Below, piece after piece: positions 47,601-57,720 of a stretch of DNA of 64,000 nt. Position 1 is the stretch's first letter. Each line of letters starts with the position of its first letter. A model generated the notes under the pieces. The model was given only the letters and a program-made list of their open reading frames with translations, was not told the origin of the DNA and made no database searches. Position numbers and translations under genes: made by a program. Location of the stretch: positions 21,530,677 through 21,594,676 of the forward strand of contig JAJEKV010000011.1 in the NCBI GenBank assembly GCA_021234155.1, given 5' to 3'. This stretch comes from Isoetes taiwanensis (Eukaryota; Streptophyta; Lycopodiopsida; Isoetales; Isoetaceae).

Positions 47601-48586
47601 GCCGTCTTTGGCTCCCTCATAATGAAGTGGAGGCACTAAAACCTCCTAGTCTCCTAATAGGAAAACCCAATGTTTCAATCTTCGTTAGTAACCGCCATAT
47701 GATTATCCAATTCCTTACCCTCTTAAGAGTTTCAAAGTCATAATCTCTAACGGATCTCTTTGACTATATGGACTACTGGTCTATATAATCTTAACCCTTC
47801 TGATCAATACACCTCGTCTTGATTTTATCGGAATTGCCCTCGACTCGGTTATCCCTAAAGGTATAATCGTCAAAGTCATCGTACTCCTTCTTTTCTTCCA
47901 TCAGGGGGATGCAATATTTTATACATCTTTTATCCCCAAAACCGAATAAATGCTCTCAACTTATAACACTGAAGTAATTCATTGGTATCTAGAACCTTTG
48001 AGTAGTTAAGCTCTCATTATCGGGTTATTTCACACCCTTCCAACCATCCCTCTGGGTGTTTTTGAATGTAACATCAACGTATATGCTAGACTTACTCTAG
48101 CTATTTTCACTGATTTAAACTCTTTCCATATCCCTTAGTACGAAGTATTAGGATAGTCAACTCCAACCATTGGGATAGCTTGAGTGCGTATCTCTGGTAG
48201 ATCATACCTTAACCCAATATCTTCGTATATAAGCATATCATTATGCTTCTTCTGTAAACATTGTCACGTAATATTCCACCAGCCTTGTACGAATAATTTA
48301 CCATCTTCCAATATGACATACATCTGGATGTCACAATCGACATCCTTGATATCCTCACTAGTGTAGTATTTGATACTACTAAGTCCTTCCAACATCCACC
48401 ATTCCTATCATTTAATTATGTGCGCTAGTAACACGTGTCAACCAACTCTAAGTCCAGATTCATAGTGACTCTTTGATATAGCCACCTAGTTATGTTCACA
48501 CTTGCCGCAAATTTATTTCGGCAACTCGTTATCGTGTATTGGCCCAGACCAAGAGCAGTCTTGATGTTGAGGACAGCATCATTTCT
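44659..48586 (+). mobile_element. Non-coding internal region of LTR element
   Basis: Frames at 45125-45466 (HGIEPLTFCTQANTFNDKPI) and 45539-45736 (RNVANGPAIRGRRPNSSFPR) are too short and unlike Gag or Pol. A pyrimidine tract of 17 T lies at about 45083-45099. From 46551 on it is the part shared with copy A. Bases 47581-48599 are almost identical to 1021-2035. Confidence 0.65.
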
Positions 48587-48599
48587 AATGTGGGGAGAA
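48587..48599 (+). promoter_or_regulatory. Polypurine tract
   Basis: AATGTGGGGAGAA immediately before the 3' LTR, the expected plus-strand primer. The same tract precedes the copy-A LTR at about 2023-2035. Confidence 0.75.
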
Positions 48600-50144
48600 T
48601 GTGATGTTCCACATATTTATACGGTATACGTATAAATATACTGACACGTCACATAGTAGGGATACGCCACCATGGGGTATGTTAACCTAGGGGGTTGACC
48701 TAAAAGGGATTAATTTAGCTATGCTAAATTAATAGAACCTAATTAAGTGTATTTTTGTCTTAATTAATCTAATTAGCTTAATTAGTTAATTAATGACATG
48801 CCACCTGGCCCAAATCGATTGGGCAAGGCAGAATTTCCAATATGGGACACCCAAATTGGGGCTTTTGTGCCCCAATTCGAATTAGGAGCAGTTGGAGATG
48901 GAGGAGAAGCAGCAGCCAGGCACCCTTCAGTTAGTTGAGATGGAGCAGGCCAAGACCGATTTGACGGTTAGTCAGTAGGTTTCTTTTGTTGATCTATAGC
49001 ATAGCGCCTCTCTGTGGTGTGTTCTCTCTCTGTTTTTCTCTGTGGTTTACTTGCTAGGCTAAACCTTGTTTGATATGGTGAGTATTCTTATCTCTAGTTT
49101 CTGTATGTGCTTTGATGGTTTAGTAGTTCTTTGCCTAATTAGCACTCCAGAGATGGGGGATTACGGGGGGGGTAGAGACCTCTGAGCTCATGTATTGTAG
49201 TATGCTCCTAGATAGAGCCCTGTATTATACCCATTAGATGCGGCCTGTGTACAAGATCCCACCGAGCTGTGGAATCTATGGCATCATTGAAGCACCAGAC
49301 AAGGGGCCATAGTGATGAAGTGTGGGGTGGGGTCTTGCCTGAGCATAAAAGGCTACGGGGACTCCTTCAGTGAGCTAGGCCTAATAGCCAGTCATGTAGA
49401 GGGCCGGGTATGGGTCTGACACTCCCTGGGTACAGTGGTGTGATCATCTTGTACTTTGAAGATAAAGTTAGGGGAGTAGGTCGGGTACGGATGCGGGGGT
49501 CGCTAATGCGGCACGTATTCTCTAGCTCACCCATGGATTCACTGCGACTCTGGGAAGGGACACTTCTCTGACCTGCCTCATCGGACCAGGGAGATGTAAC
49601 TCGGAGTAGGCCCGAAGGGTGATTCCTTGGGATTGCATCTCCGGAAGGCTACAATGGCGCCATAGCTTGATTCAGCTCATCTGCAAAGTGTGCACAGGAG
49701 GGGCGGATGGAGTGGACAACCCTAGCCACTGTTCTATGCCAGCCAACGCCAAGTTATACCTCTGTCTGCTGATCTCTTGAGACCGAGCCGTCAGTCCATC
49801 CTCACAGGAGTCTGAGCCGGGATAGAACCTGGGGTTTGGGGTGTTTTCCTTAGGACTAGATGCATCTTCTTTGCCGTTAGTACTTGGATGGATGTGCCAC
49901 CCTTCGTGGTGGTTATTTATGTATGATTTATGCTGTATGCTAACATGTATTCACGCTTCCGCGACTTAGGAGTCCCATTGAAGGCGTGGGCCGAATGACA
50001 CCTCCGTGTCCTTCACCCGGGCATCTTTCTATGATGGTCCGAGTTCGACGGAGGGCCCTGCTCATGGTGAACTGATTGCCATGGGAGGGGGAAGTCCATG
50101 TATGTATACGTCCGGAGCGCCGTATATATTCAGGGAGCGTCACA
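48600..50144 (+). mobile_element. 3' LTR, 1545 bp
   Basis: TGTGATGTTCC at the start and GGGAGCGTCACA at the end, followed by the right target duplication ATTTG (50145-50149). Colinear with the 5' LTR. Confidence 0.9.
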
Positions 50145-50149
50145 ATTTG

Positions 50150-51129
50150 TACGGGACATATATGATCAGTCTATAGAGTTGAAGAAGGTTCTATCCAAAT
50201 TGTAGGCTCCCATTTCATATCGATTTGCTGCAAGTAGGGTTTATCCAAATGGAAGGAGCATATTACAGACTTTTTGAAGGAGTGGCACCCATAGACCTAA
50301 GCAGTCTGCAACATAATAAGCCCTATTAAACCTTCTTTCATCATACATTTTCATAGGAGTAGTTTTTCCCATTTTTCTGCTGACAGATACATTGCACAAC
50401 ATAATTGCTCTTTTCTGCATTATTGTAATTATCAGTGTAAATAGCAGAACGCTGAGTTTAAAATTGTACTTGCCTACTTCAAGGAACATAACTGAAGAAG
50501 GTTTTTCTCATAGAGTTGGCTTTGTCGAAAACATTTATCATCAGGCCTGCTACTTCTGGTATGGAATGTTATTGATGGAGAGCTGTAATACATAGCCATG
50601 TTTGGTTGTTATACCCAAAATTCTACGAATTTCATTAGCTTATTCCGTAAAACATTGCACTGAAATATTATTCACGTCATGGATTGCCCCACATTAGCAA
50701 GTTAAAATTTCTAAGGTTTGACTGGCATTTGTTGAATTATTCCTTAAAAAGTGAAAAATCTGGATGTCAAGTCTGATAAATTTGTTCTATTCTTGCAGCA
50801 ACATTTAGCTCGCCCTAGCAAACACCTGTTATTCTGTAGTAGCTTTTGCACATGTAATATTATATTGCATGTAGTTTCCGTTAGAAATAGTTGGAAATAT
50901 CATGCAAAGACAGGTACTCTATTTTAAAGAATACCACAGGCCAATTGTATTACATTGTGCAACCACAGTATTTATGGGGCGTTCACTAGAAATTTTTTTC
51001 ATTCCTAATGCTCATTGTTATCTCCCTTGCGTCCTTGCATGTTCTCGCATTGTTCTGCATATGTAATTGCTTACGGCTTCAATAACAGACAAAATTTCGC
51101 ACCATTTTTTATAACTCGCTTATTCAGGA
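50150..51129. other. Right flank of LTR element, no gene recognised
   Basis: Shared with 3549-4520. Short frames on both strands have no recognised domain. Differences from copy A here include several CTGC-to-ACGC replacements. Confidence 0.5.
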
Positions 51130-51990
51130 GCTAACAACACCGATGTAGTATAAATGTGAGTACTGCTTAGCATTGACTTAGATACTACAATCCTTCCCGC
51201 CATGGAGAGCTTAATAACCTTCCACCATCTCAAATGTTTGTCTAAACTGAGCAAGATCTCATCTCATATATTCGAGGATGGGGTGCATACCCCGATTGGA
51301 ACGCCAAGCAACTTCGACGAAGACCCAACAGGCACTATGGTCCAAGGGAAAGTGGTAACATGAGCCGGAAGAGGCTCACGTAATGGCCAGATGGCTGCAC
51401 ATTTGCTTCAATTGAGAAAACAGCCTGATGCGATAGAGAAAGAATCCAATAACTTCTTCGCATTCAAAAGATTATCTTCCGAGGCTTCTAAAAACAAAAA
51501 AGTATCATCGGCATATTGGTTATAGTTTGTTGCAATCTATCTGTCATCTGCATCCCTGTTATAATCCTATCTTCCCCTACTGCCAGTAGCACTTGAGATA
51601 GTCCTTCTGCAATAATATCAAAAAAGGAAAGGCACCAAGGGGCATCCTTGTCTAATGCCCTTGCTTACGTCGAAAATAGGGGAGGTCTCTAATAAAACTA
51701 ACACAGATGCACACGACAATTTCAACAGTTTTGCAACAATGCTAGTAAACTCTTGTCCACAACCAAAAGCAAGCAACATCTTATACTGCCACCATTTCTG
51801 TGTTGTACCATGGCCCATCCATCCTCATTCACATGTTCCATTCTATTTTCTATGTTTTCCCCTCGCTCTTGCTTCTTATCCAATTCTAGATTACCTTTAG
51901 GTGGTGAAATAGCTTCACATTCCATTTCATCTAAGTTTAGATGATCCCTCCCTTTTTTTTCCTCATTTAGCTCTGTTGCCTTAATCAAAA
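51130..51990 (-). pseudogene. LINE reverse transcriptase fragment (copy B)
   Basis: Minus-strand L1-like reverse transcriptase core, readable in two or three frames. In order: MLLAFGCGQEFTSIVAK, the conserved SKGIRQGCPLVPFLF motif, DIIAEGLS, the catalytic YADDTFLFLEAS motif (YADD at 51504-51515), NAKKLLDSFSIASGCFLN, SKCAAIWP, and KLLGVPIGV. These are motifs 3 to 7 of LINE reverse transcriptases in correct order. The N-terminal fingers, endonuclease and ORF1 are missing, and frameshifts prevent a functional enzyme. It is opposite in strand to the next LINE piece. Confidence 0.82.
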
Positions 51991-52059
51991 ATAAGATTTT
52001 TATTAGAGTTCTTTACCAAACTATTGTATGTAATATCTAAGTCACAAAAAATAGAAAAA

Positions 52060-52140
52060 GAAGAGAAGCACTAGAGAGACACTATCAATTGTTTCTACAA
52101 CAGATCAATTGTTTCTATCAATTGTTTCTCAGAATTGTTT
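52060..52140. repeat. TCAATTGTTTCT short tandem repeat
   Basis: ATCAATTGTTTCT recurs three times and a degenerate fourth time (CAGAATTGTTTCT) between 52084 and 52140. Also present in copy A at 5460-5512. Confidence 0.75.
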
Positions 52141-52177
52141 CTGAGAGACAGGTTTTTGGCCTCTTCAACATTCTGCA

Positions 52178-52828
52178 ATGAAGCGCCATCTCCACTATAT
52201 CTGCAAAGTGCACCACATGGATGATGTTAGGTATCCTGTTCTTGCACTTGCCATGGCTGAATCTCCTCAGCGTTTGAAACGATGTTGGAAAGAGCATTGC
52301 ACTACATGGTTTGCCCGTTGGGCTGTGCAACCAGAGCACTGCCTGATGCTTGCCAGTTCTGATCCTGAGCTTTTGCAACAATATCTCAATGGTCGTTTTT
52401 CTCAAAAGATCTGGGATGCAGTTACTTTGGCCCAAGTGAAAACTGGTCATTATCATGCACACATAAATCCCACCTTGGCACCTGGGCCCCAAGCTTATTT
52501 GCTTGCTTCATTGTCCAAGAACAAGCTTGTAGCTATTGCATCCATTCGCACGGGGTCCCACAGACTACGGATTGAGACAGGTAGATGGGAGCGGCCGCAA
52601 TTGCCGCGAGAAGCGAGACTATGTGTTTGTTGCCAGTTACAGGTTATTGAAGATGAAAGCCATACTCTTCTGAGTTGCCCTGCTTTTGAGATAGTCCGGA
52701 ATCATTTTTTGACCTTAGCATTCCATTCCACGCTTCCACAACTTCTCGGAGCACCATCTGTGCATGACTTGGCATTATACATACTTGAGGTGCTAGATAA
52801 ACGTCTGCAATTACTGAGCCCTCAGTAG
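52178..52828 (+). CDS. LINE C-terminal zinc-knuckle region, open frame 216 aa (copy B)
   Basis: Continuous frame ending at a stop before the LINE 3' tail. N-terminal part: RLKRCWKEHCTTWFARWAVQ and ELLQQYLNGRFSQKIWDAVT. C-terminal part: RTGSHRLRIETGRWERPQLP, then a CVCC...ESHTLLSC zinc-binding pattern (C-x2-C...H-x4-C, about residues 152-171). This IETGRW..P....R.C..C....EDE.H.L..CP signature is found at the C-terminus of many LINE polyproteins. The frame is probably a 5'-truncated LINE ORF2 and not a host gene. In copy A the same frame is broken. Confidence 0.7.
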   Translation: MKRHLHYICKVHHMDDVRYPVLALAMAESPQRLKRCWKEHCTTWFARWAVQPEHCLMLASSDPELLQQYLNGRFSQKIWDAVTLAQVKTGHYHAHINPTLAPGPQAYLLASLSKNKLVAIASIRTGSHRLRIETGRWERPQLPREARLCVCCQLQVIEDESHTLLSCPAFEIVRNHFLTLAFHSTLPQLLGAPSVHDLALYILEVLDKRLQLLSPQ

Positions 52829-53015
52829 TCATTATCTCCGCTTGTCTAGTATCATCATTACTGCAAAGGTTTTTCCCTTGAAAACCTTTCGAGGCAGGGG
52901 TTTTTTAATCCTAGTAGTAATGATTGTACTAGCCCATTGTATGGGTCCCATGACCTATTGGTCTCCGTGGACGTTAAAAAAACTATTCTATTCTATTCTA
53001 TTCTATTCTACGCTC
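52829..53015 (+). mobile_element. LINE 3' UTR with TTCTA-repeat tail
   Basis: About 150 bases of 3' UTR lead to GGACGTTAAAAAAACTATTC and about five TTCTA units ending near 53011. A pentanucleotide rather than poly(A) tail marks the 3' terminus of this LINE family. Related tails occur at 6335-6358 and 18276-18300. Confidence 0.65.
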
Positions 53016-53340
53016 ATAACCTAAGCTACAGATTTCAGATTCAGATGATCTTGGGCTCTTCAGAAAGCTTATGTAGAGAGCTTTTCATTGCATATAATTT
53101 GACCCAGATCTATCAAGATAGAATACTTTTTTGCAAAGTGCAAATAACATCCTTGAAGTGTTATCACCACATTTAAAAATTGAAAATTAATTTCAGTTAA
53201 GTTTTACGTCTAGAGATGGATATAGATATACATACGCAAATTAACATATGCAGCTTCAGCGAATTTCAGGTTCAAGGCTCAAGAACAGACAATATTTAAA
53301 CTATCTTTTGGTAAAATGGCTTAATCTTTTACGGTAATCG

Positions 53341-53752
53341 TAGGCACCCCCGTAACTGCATGTATTCCCAATAGTTTATCCATCACAGCTAGCTTCAACA
53401 CTAAGCATCCATCTTTAGCAATAGTTTGAATAGCCACCATAGCTCAATTCTGGCAGTTCCATTCGTCGCATTCCACCACAGCTTGTTGCTGGATCCGTGC
53501 AATAGAATGGTCATTATCGGCATCTTCCATCACTCCACAAAAGATGACCTTCTCTAGTCTCTCGGATCCTATCGGAAGCTCATGCGGCACCCCTACTACA
53601 GCATACGCATCCATGGAATTATTTACCTGCATATATATATATAATGTTCTACATGGAATGAAGGGGCAAATGTTCGAAATATTTTTTACGAAGGTAATAC
53701 AAAATCCAATTGTTCGAAGGCAAAATAAATTGTTAGAGATCTTTACCATAGA
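53341..53752 (-). pseudogene. Unidentified WNC..W protein fragment (copy B)
   Basis: Minus-strand frame 53749-53444 reads QVNNSMDAYAVVGVPHELPI, then GSERLEKVIFCGVMEDADND and VVECDEWNCQN. After a stop it resumes as AMVAIQTIAKDGCLVLKLAV and MDKLLGIHAV. Copies at 6690-7110 and 34960-35300 show that this is a repeated coding family. The order RLEKVIF, DAD, WNCQNW..EAIQ.IA, RVMDKLLG is conserved. I cannot assign a function. Confidence 0.55.
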
Positions 53753-54044
53753 AAATACGTTGTCATTTTTTCGGTGAATATTAGTATCTAGGGTTTATTT
53801 GTGCCCTAAAAGCAGTTGCAGATGGAGCTACGGCTCGCTAAGCAGGGAAGTCAGTAGTTGTTCTTGGAATGTGCATGCCAGTATCGGTCTGGACTTCTGA
53901 AACTTGGAAAACTATGGCCTAATTTGGACGATTTGCTGTGCATACAGAGCCATTTATAGTGGCATGTGATGCCACCGAGCTCTTTGCTCTAATCGAAAAT
54001 ATGGCAGAAAGGGGTTTCGCATGCATGAGAGTTAAATACTCAGG

Positions 54045-54958
54045 TTGCCTCTCTTGATAATCGATCTTGCTTATGATCATGCTCTTTATAATTTCCGTGC
54101 TCATATGCCTTAGCTCGCTAGGATGGAGAATACAAAGCCTCGCCGCCGTGGTTGGGAGCTAGCAAAGGCGTAAGATCAATCGAAATGGAGGTATCACAGA
54201 TGTAGAAGGAGCGCCTATCATCGTTTCTTATGATGCCTCTGTAGTTTTATGCAAAATTCTATCTAGGCTTTTGCCTAAGATATTTTATGACAGCCCCATC
54301 CCTCCCGAATTTGGCAATTTAACTAACCTTCATTATCTCACCTTTTGCAGAGGCCAGGTTCAATGGATCAATCCCATCTTCACTTGGAAACCTCAAGAAT
54401 TTAGTTTACTTTTATCTGTCCCAAAACAAGTTGACTAGTAGCATCCCCAAGGAAATTCTGTTCCTACCCAACTTAACTCAACTTGAGCTTTATGTAAATT
54501 CTCTCTCGGATCTATCCCCGATGAAATTAGCAACTTGACCTCTTTAACTGAAAGTTAGATCTTTCTCAAAATTATCTGAATGGTAGCATTCCACAATCCA
54601 TCGCCTTGCTTAAGAACCTTAGACTTCTTCTTGACTCAATTATAACAACCTTACTGGAGAGATTCCAGATGGGCTCTCTAATCTAAAAGAGCTAAATTAT
54701 TTAGCTGTTTAGAAATGCCCTTACTGGCCAGATACCATACTTTATAGGGAAGAATAGCAAGCTCATTTAATTTGATATTAGCAGCAACAAGCTTAGTGGG
54801 ACAATTCCCCCTTACCTCTGTGCTGGAGGGGCCTTGAGATACTTTGTTGTTTTTAAGAATAGATTATCAGGATCAATTCCTCAAGAATATGGGAAGAATA
54901 TGGGATTCTAATGCCTCGAAAGGCACAACAGAAATGAGAGGAATGATCCTACCTTTCG
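54045..54958 (+). pseudogene. LRR receptor ectodomain fragment (copy B, 5' part)
   Basis: From about 54305 at least eight leucine-rich repeats are readable in changing frames: FGNLTNLHYL, SIPSSLGNLKNLVYFYLSQN, KLTSSIPKEILFLPNLTQLE, NLTGEIPDGLSNLKELNYL, and SGSIPQ-type words at 54870. The LxxLxLxxNxLxGxIP spacing marks a plant receptor-like protein or kinase. Breaks cluster at CTG/CAG positions. The fragment stops at a minus-strand LINE. The LRRs at 57235-57710 look like the continuation. Confidence 0.78.
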
Positions 54959-54962
54959 AGCC

Positions 54963-56131
54963 CCTTTTTTTTTTTTAATTGAAGGCCATAGGTAATATAT
55001 TGACAAAATTAAGTTAAAATTACAAAATTACTTTTTGAAGGGAAGTGTAACCCTGGTTACCACCTATATATATATAGAGGTAGAAGTTTAAGCCCAAAAA
55101 AAGATATAGATATGCATAACAGTGTTCTTGGAAAGCATCCACAACCTAAAAGTAGGATTTTAGATTAGAATTGGCAGATTTACGACCACGCCCTTTGACC
55201 ATAGCTGAAAGTGTGCAGAAAGCACATAGGCATGCCTCAGCTTTTGCCATATTGAACCTCCCACGATTATCCTTGGCTTCGCACAGCAAGGCCCTTCTGA
55301 CGTCTGGAAACTGATCGCAGGAGCACTCACATTCACAAGTCTCGCCATGACTCTCACCATCTGGGGGGCCGAATACTTTGATCCACTGCTCATTTGTTCT
55401 CGGATCGATCTTTTTCCACTTGAGTTTCCGAACGAGCATGAAAATGATTCCTGAAAAGCAACCAGTAAAATATGAGAAGAGGATGAGAAATTCAAGAATA
55501 CTTAACCTGTAGCTGTTATCCATCTTATATCATAATCTATCTGCTTAATAACAGCCTCCGGATGAGTGATGTCACAATTAAAGATGAAGTTATTCCTGCC
55601 TTTCCATATCCTCCACAGGATGATGTAAATTCTCCAATCCCTAGGTTGATCTGGCATGAAGAGTTCACTGGAGCTAATATTATTGAGGTCAGTCCCAATT
55701 GAGGCTGAGGCTAGTTCCAGAACCCACTCTGACCAAATGCATTCTCTGAATAAGTGGTCCTCATCTTCTCTATGGGCCAAACATCTGGGGCACACATCTG
55801 AATCCGCCATATGCATCTTAAATCTCTTCTGATTAGTGGCAAGCGCCTTGTGCCATAACTGCCACATAAAGGATTTGACCTTAGGCGGGATTGGGCTTGA
55901 CCACATAAACTTAAGGTTCCTGATACATCTTTCTGCCCCAATCAGCCACTTATTATGCAAAGTAATAACCTGATCCTTCATAAGGAATCTGTAAGCTGTT
56001 TTTACCTTTCGAGCCCCTATCCATGGCTTTTCACCACATAAATTACTATGTGGATATGTCTGCAGTATGTATAGCATATCACTTCTATACAGATTGATCA
56101 CTTCACTATGAACAATGCATTTGCTTTCCAT
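54963..56131 (-). mobile_element. 5'-truncated LINE with poly(A), minus strand (copy B)
   Basis: The poly(A) tail is the T-run at about 54964-54977, followed on plus by the usual LINE 3' UTR. The 209-codon frame 56131-55502 is a zf-RVT domain: FMWSSPIPPKVKSFMWQLWH, then CPRCLAHREDEDHLFREC (C-x2-C...H-x4-C), and WRIWKGRNNFIFN before a stop. Frames at 55146-55523 (NEQWIKVFGPPDGESHGET; AEACLCAF) look like a damaged RNase H-like end. It sits between two parts of an LRR receptor sequence and an ABC transporter piece. Confidence 0.78.
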
Positions 56132-56142
56132 TCCATTTCAGG

Positions 56143-57225
56143 AAATGAAACAACATGGTGCAACTGAACGACGACTTCAACTGCTAACAGATGTTAGTGG
56201 TGCGTTTAGGCCAGAGTGCTCACCGCTTCCGATTGGTGTTAGTGGAGCCGGTAAAACTACTCTCATGGATGTTCTCGCCGAAGAAAAACGGAGGCTATAT
56301 TGAAGGCAAAGATCGGCATCTCTCGATATCCCAAAAGACGAGACATTTTCACGCATATCGAGTACCGCGGAGCGTAATGATATTCACTCCCCACATGTTA
56401 CCGCGTGCTTGAGGCAATTACCTATTCCGGCTTGGCTCCGCCTTTCAAAGGATATTGATGAGAAAACTAGGAAGGTAATATTTTTAGCTCCCAACTTTGC
56501 TAACTTTACATATACGACCGGCTTTACCAAGGAGAGTTTTGCAAGTACAGCATTTGTAGAAGAGGTTATGGAACTTGTTGAACTTATGCCACCGCTGGGA
56601 ATGTATAGTTGGGCTCCCAGGCGTGAGCGGGTTGTCTACGTAAACAAAGGAAAAGACCCGACAATTGCGGTCGAACTTGTTGCAAACCCTTCTATCATAT
56701 TCATGGATGAACCTACGTCGATTGGATGCTCGCGCCGCAGCCCATTGTAATGCGATCTGCTCAAACACATCCAATACCGGAAGGACGGTTATCCGCACTA
56801 TACATCAACCTAGCATAGACATCTTTGATGCCTTTGATGAGGTACAATGGTTCTTCACGATTTAAGCATACTTCTTAATCAAGCTCATTATATAATTTTG
56901 CTCCTATAGTGCTTCTCATGCAACGAGGAGGAAGCGTGATCTATGCAGCCCTCTTGGCGCATTACTTTCGTGCACACTTATTGACTACTTTCGTGTAAGG
57001 AAGCAGCTAAGCATGTTATCATTTGTATATTTATACATCAGATATTCTCGCACTCCGCCTTCCTCCAATCGAATTTAACTTATTCATTATAAAACAACAA
57101 TTATGCGGGGAAGTCAATGGGGTGCCAAGGATAAGTGACGGATATAATCCAAATACTTGGATGCTCGAAGTTACTTCGAAGTCGATCGAAAACCAGTGGG
57201 GAGTTAACTTTGGGTTATGGGGTTC
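56143..57225 (+). pseudogene. PDR-type ABC transporter (ABCG) second nucleotide-binding domain fragment
   Basis: Starts after an acceptor (CATTTCAG) with EMKQHGATERRLQLLTDVSG. The Walker A GVSGAGKTTLMDVLA is intact (about 56235-56280). SAWLRLSKDIDEKTRK lies before a donor near 56474. FVEEVMELVEL starts the next exon. The ABC signature region (VSG.STEQRKR in the family) is lost to frame changes at 56600-56670. [20 protein letters not shown] (Walker B, about 56670-56720) is intact, followed in other frames by [32 protein letters not shown] and DGYNPNTWMLEVTSKSIENQ. Exon order and donors match full-size PDR transporters, which export hormones and secondary metabolites across the plasma membrane. 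Both membrane domains are missing. Confidence 0.85.
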
Positions 57226-57720
57226 TCCGTAATCGGCTCGCTTAGATTGGACAACAACAAGATGAATGGAACAATTTCTTCCGATATATCCAAAGTGCTT
57301 CTAACCTTGCAAATCTCATTCGGATAATAATCAATTTTCGGGCACCGCCAAAAGAATTGGGGCAGCTTCCACGGTTCTGCGTAAGTTGCGTGCCTCCAAC
57401 AATAAACTCTCGGGAACTCTCCTCTTTGGGAACCGCTCTTCCTTGGTTAACCTTGTTCTCACATGCCAATCGGTTCTTCGATCAATATTAGACGAGGTAT
57501 CAAACCGTGCCAACTTAACTGAATTAAATTTGTCAAGCAACAACTTTTCGTGTTCCATCCCCGAGGTGCTAGGGAAGTTGGAACATCTCAGCTATCCGGA
57601 TCTCTCAAATAACTACTTGATTGGTGAGATTCTGGCGAATGGGCGATTAAGCTGTCGGTTCAATTGCATACCAAAGATGCGATCATGGCATACATGTGCC
57701 TCGATTGCCAACTCATAACA
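57226..57720 (+). pseudogene. LRR receptor ectodomain fragment (3' part)
   Basis: Follows the ABC fragment without a gap. Readable LRRs: LRLDNNKMNGTISSDISK, KLRASNNKLSGTLLFGN, NLTELNLSSNNFSCSIPEVL, GKLEHLSY.DLSNNYLIGEI. The Gly in SGSIP is Cys here and an indel breaks the frame near 57290-57310. The repeats could directly continue those ending near 54930, as if one receptor gene had been split by the LINE and ABC pieces. No transmembrane or kinase domain follows before 57.8 kb. Confidence 0.75.

Larger units (their letters stand above)
43104..50144 (+). mobile_element. Complete non-autonomous LTR retrotransposon (LARD-like), 7.04 kb
   Basis: Two direct LTRs (43104-44640 and 48600-50144) bound an internal region of 3.96 kb with a primer-binding site just inside the 5' LTR and a purine tract just before the 3' LTR. 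Perfect 5-bp target duplications flank it. No gag or pol motif (CCHC knuckle, DTG protease, YVDD reverse transcriptase, DDE integrase) was seen in any frame, so it would need enzymes from an autonomous relative. The terminal organisation resembles Ty3/Gypsy elements, but without pol the superfamily cannot be assigned. The LTRs differ more from one another than expected for a young element, mostly at CHG words. Confidence 0.88.
46551..56048 (+). repeat. Large duplicated block, copy B
   Basis: Colinear with 1-9373 over about 9.4 kb. It includes 3.6 kb of the LTR element and 5.9 kb beyond its right target duplication. Because sequence outside the transposon is shared, the insertion happened first and the block was then duplicated. 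Copy B keeps longer open frames than copy A in both LINE pieces. Confidence 0.9.

Noticed and set aside
51130-53015. A functional LINE
   Set aside because: The endonuclease, ORF1 and RT fingers are missing, the RT frame is broken, and the two halves point in opposite directions.
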